From: Campylobacteraceae bacterium
Lineage (GTDB): Bacteria > Campylobacterota > Campylobacteria > Campylobacterales > Sulfurovaceae
Direction: 5' to 3'
Assembly (NCBI GenBank): GCA_026995985.1
Contig: JALWNF010000007.1
Location: 1-8,142 of the forward strand
DNA length: 8,142 bases
Shown: positions 6,270 through 8,142 of the stretch, piece after piece
Layout: every line of letters starts with the position of its first letter
Numbering within the stretch: the stretch's first letter is position 1
Made by a program: the position numbers and the translations under genes
The notes under the pieces: model-generated
The model's input: only the letters and a program-made list of their open reading frames with translations
Told to the model about the DNA's origin: nothing
The model's database searches: none

Positions 6270-7531
6270 TACCTATTTATCCTTTGTTTTATACTTTGAT
6301 AGAGATAGTATCTTAATAGTAAGACATGTATAAGAGTTACTAATAGAAAAGCAACAATTAACCCTTTAGCCTGAAAGTAGTAAGTTGCTAATGGAACAGT
6401 CAAAAAGTTAAGCAAAACAGTATAGTTCATAACTCTCATATAGTAGGTTGTCTCTTGCATAATAATAAGTGAATTGGAAAATAGACCCCCATATGGGTAG
6501 GTAAGAACCCTAAATAAAAATAGTGTTAACAAAAAGGTTATAGTAGTTTCATACTCTCCATTTACAAGATAGACTAGCTCTTTAACATAGTATTGTGAGA
6601 GTAGAAATAGTATAAGTGTTGTAGAGATAAATAGTAGAGAGATATTTTTTAAAAGTATTCTAAACTCATTGAAGTTCTCTTTATATTTTCTTGCTAGGTA
6701 TGGATATAGAGTTTGATTTAGAGGCTCATATAGTCCAGCAATAGCTAAAACAATCTTCTCTGCAATAGAGTAGTAACCAACTACTGTAGTATTTGTAAAG
6801 AGACCTAAAAGTAGTAGATTTGTTGAAGTATACATAGATACATAAAAACGAGATAAAAATACATGCCACCCCTGAGCTAAATACTCTTTAAGTTTTGAGA
6901 GTTTTTGTAGTTTAAATCCTATATTGAACTCTTTATATATAATATATAGTGACAAAAGACCAGCAACAATAGCTCCTAAAGAGAAGAAGAGAGGGACTAA
7001 ATATATATCATCTTTTTTTTCTATAAAGAGAAAAATAGCGATTGTGAAAATAAGTTTTGCAATAAGATTTAAATAGGTCATATAACGCATCTTCTCCATA
7101 CCCTGAAAAAACCAAATAGGAAATAGAAATTGCCCTACTACTGAACCAAAGCTTAAAATATAGATGAGCCAATCTTTTGAAAATCGTTCAAAAGAGAATA
7201 TAACTATATTTAAAAGTAAAAAACTAAATAGAAGTAACAGAAATTTAATACTCATAACAGATGAAAAAATCTCTACCACTTTTGATTTGTTATCACGATT
7301 CATAGATATCTCTTTTGTTGCAGTAAGATTAAAGCCATAATCGGTCAAAATTCCAAAATATGCAACTGTAGCTGTAGCAAAAGAGAGTAGACCAAAATTA
7401 TCAATTCCCAGCCTCTTTACAAGATATGGTAAAGTAATAAGCGGTAAAAGGTAGTTAAGCCCTTGCAGAAGTGTTAGTGAAATAAAGTTAGAGAATAGGC
7501 TTTGAAACTCTTCTTTTGTTAATACTTTCAA
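6269..7531 (-). CDS. Wzx-type oligosaccharide flippase 2 (polysaccharide transporter family)
   Basis: This 420-residue membrane protein has about 12 to 14 hydrophobic segments and belongs to the same flippase family as the rightward one in this window. The two align along their whole length. Shared blocks here are LPLITLPYLVKRLGIDNFG (29-47), DYGFNLTAT (64-72), KVVEIFSSVMSIK (84-96), PIWFFQGMEKMRY (138-150) and YEPLNQTLYPYLARKY. It should move lipid-linked oligosaccharide across the inner membrane. It starts with TTG at 7531, supported by AAAAAGG six bases upstream, and is the first gene of a leftward unit with the AsnB-like gene and the unknown protein. The overlapping TAATG junction and 3 bp gap imply coupled expression. 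The paralogue is clearly diverged, so this is not a recent tandem copy, and its glycan substrate may differ from that of flippase 1. Confidence 0.88.
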   Translation of the reverse strand: MKVLTKEEFQSLFSNFISLTLLQGLNYLLPLITLPYLVKRLGIDNFGLLSFATATVAYFGILTDYGFNLTATKEISMNRDNKSKVVEIFSSVMSIKFLLLLFSFLLLNIVIFSFERFSKDWLIYILSFGSVVGQFLFPIWFFQGMEKMRYMTYLNLIAKLIFTIAIFLFIEKKDDIYLVPLFFSLGAIVAGLLSLYIIYKEFNIGFKLQKLSKLKEYLAQGWHVFLSRFYVSMYTSTNLLLLGLFTNTTVVGYYSIAEKIVLAIAGLYEPLNQTLYPYLARKYKENFNEFRILLKNISLLFISTTLILFLLSQYYVKELVYLVNGEYETTITFLLTLFLFRVLTYPYGGLFSNSLIIMQETTYYMRVMNYTVLLNFLTVPLATYYFQAKGLIVAFLLVTLIHVLLLRYYLYQSIKQRINR

Positions 7532-7537
7532 ATTTTA

Positions 7538-7544
7538 CCTTTTT
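7538..7544 (-). promoter_or_regulatory. Ribosome binding site for wzx2, supporting its TTG start
   Basis: Read on the minus strand the site is AAAAAGG, followed by a six-base spacer and TTG at 7531-7529. No ATG or GTG in the frame offers a comparable site, and the downstream residues match the N-terminus of the other flippase in length. Confidence 0.65.
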
Positions 7545-7604
7545 AGATACATTAAATCAATATTTTAACATATAATAATAAAAAATAATATGCAAAAAAG
7601 ATAT

Positions 7605-7617
7605 ATTATGTCATAAT
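7605..7617. repeat. Short palindrome ATTATG-T-CATAAT, possible operator
   Basis: Six bases on each side of a central T form a perfect inverted repeat in the divergent spacer, between the TATAAT candidate and the methyltransferase start. A dimeric regulator could bind such a site, and no regulator gene is visible nearby. In DNA this rich in A and T a repeat of this length can occur by chance. Confidence 0.25.
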
Positions 7618-7649
7618 TAATGTAATTATATTTTAAAAAAGAGTTAGAA

Positions 7650-8142
7650 ATGAGAAAAACACATACAAATGCAGATATGTCACATGAAAATAGACTATCT
7701 TATAAAATATCTATTTTTTTTAAATCATTAAGAGACAATGGTATTCTACCAACAATTCGTAAGATTGGACAGAGGCTATACTATAAGATTAAAGGGGTTG
7801 ACTTTTCAACACAAAATATATATGATTTGACACGAAAAGGAGAGTATACAGAGCACGGTACAGCTTTGGTATCTACATCTATAGACTTTTTAACTCAACT
7901 CTTAGGTGATTTAGAGAGAGCAATAGAAAAACCAATTGATAAGAGTCTATTTGTAGATTTTGGTAGTGGTAAAGGGGCTGCTATTATCCATGCAAAAAAG
8001 CTAGGTTTTAAGAGAGCTATAGGAGTAGAGTTTGCAAAGGAGTTACATGAGTCTGCTCTAAAAAATATTAAAGCATTAAGAGTAAAAGATGTAGAGTCTA
8101 TCTATGAAGACGCAACAGAGTTTACTCTACCAAAAGAGACCT
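7650..8142 (+). CDS. Class I SAM-dependent methyltransferase, 3' end beyond the window
   Basis: The frame opens with ATG at 7650, preceded by AAAGAG at 7638-7643 with a six-base spacer, and stays open to the window edge (164 complete codons). The Rossmann core begins after about 100 residues. Motif I VDFGSGKGA is at 102-110, the ribose-binding acidic strand GVEFAKELHESALKNI at 125-140 (Glu127), and a motif III-like YEDATEF at 152-158. The combination of DFGSGKG and GVEF.KELHE is typical of a poorly characterised group of class I methyltransferases with a helical N-terminal extension (here residues 1-60, rich in Lys and Arg). The substrate is unknown. Because it sits next to glycan genes, a sugar or lipid-precursor target is inferred. 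It begins a new rightward unit, divergent from wzx2. No signal peptide or membrane segment is seen in the visible part. Confidence 0.8.
   Translation, partial: MRKTHTNADMSHENRLSYKISIFFKSLRDNGILPTIRKIGQRLYYKIKGVDFSTQNIYDLTRKGEYTEHGTALVSTSIDFLTQLLGDLERAIEKPIDKSLFVDFGSGKGAAIIHAKKLGFKRAIGVEFAKELHESALKNIKALRVKDVESIYEDATEFTLPKET

Larger units (their letters stand above)
7532..7649. promoter_or_regulatory. Divergent intergenic spacer with promoters for both directions
   Basis: This 118 bp, extremely AT-rich spacer separates wzx2 (leftward) from the third methyltransferase (rightward), so it must hold at least one promoter for each side unless transcription enters from elsewhere. Rightward, a perfect TATAAT lies at 7571-7576 with a T-rich upstream region but no clear -35 box. 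It would start transcription near 7583 and leave a leader of about 65 bases. Leftward, TTGCAT followed 17 bases later by TATGTT is a weak candidate. At this base composition chance -10 matches are common, so exact boxes are uncertain. Confidence 0.45.

Noticed and set aside
1..8142. Frequent AAAGAG/CTCTTT hexamers as a possible dispersed motif
   Set aside because: They are mostly in frame as Lys-Glu or Ser/Leu codon pairs and reflect the AAA/GAG codon bias. No regular spacing or palindromic structure was seen.

Overview
The window is AT-rich (roughly one third G+C by eye). It is tightly packed with genes for cell-surface polysaccharide assembly and decoration. Dense coding, overlapping TAATG junctions, AAGG-type ribosome sites, heavy AAA/GAG codon use and protein flavour all suggest a Campylobacterota genome, such as a Sulfurimonas, Sulfurovum or Arcobacter relative. 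That placement is inference; there is no marker gene here.

Layout. Bases 1-3750 hold a rightward block. It contains the C-terminal end of a polytopic membrane protein (possibly a Wzy/EpsG-type polymerase), a putative sugar O-methyltransferase, a CmoA-like methyltransferase with a TTG start and its own probable promoter, and a Wzx-type flippase (wzx1). Bases 3723-7531 hold a leftward block. Read in its own direction it has a second Wzx-type flippase (wzx2, TTG start), an asparagine-synthetase-like protein without a working glutaminase domain, and an unrecognised cytoplasmic protein. The blocks meet tail to tail with a 28 bp overlap of coding ends. Beyond a 118 bp divergent spacer, a third methyltransferase starts rightward at 7650 and runs off the window.

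How the genes may work together (inference). Wzx proteins move undecaprenyl-linked oligosaccharides across the inner membrane and Wzy-type proteins polymerise them. The methyltransferases would decorate sugars. The AsnB-like enzyme would activate a carboxylate, perhaps a uronic acid, to form an amide. Two related flippases in opposite blocks suggest two glycan modules brought together, or one module partly replaced by another.

The points most worth attention are these. The unknown gene at 3723-4550 has a good ribosome site but an ATA triplet where its start codon should be, and lies in frame after the AsnB-like stop. The AsnB-like protein lacks the catalytic Cys2 and about 60 residues of the glutaminase domain. 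The CmoA-like protein appears to lack the arginine that recognises carboxy-SAM. No RNA genes, CRISPR arrays, insertion sequences or convincing intrinsic terminators were seen.
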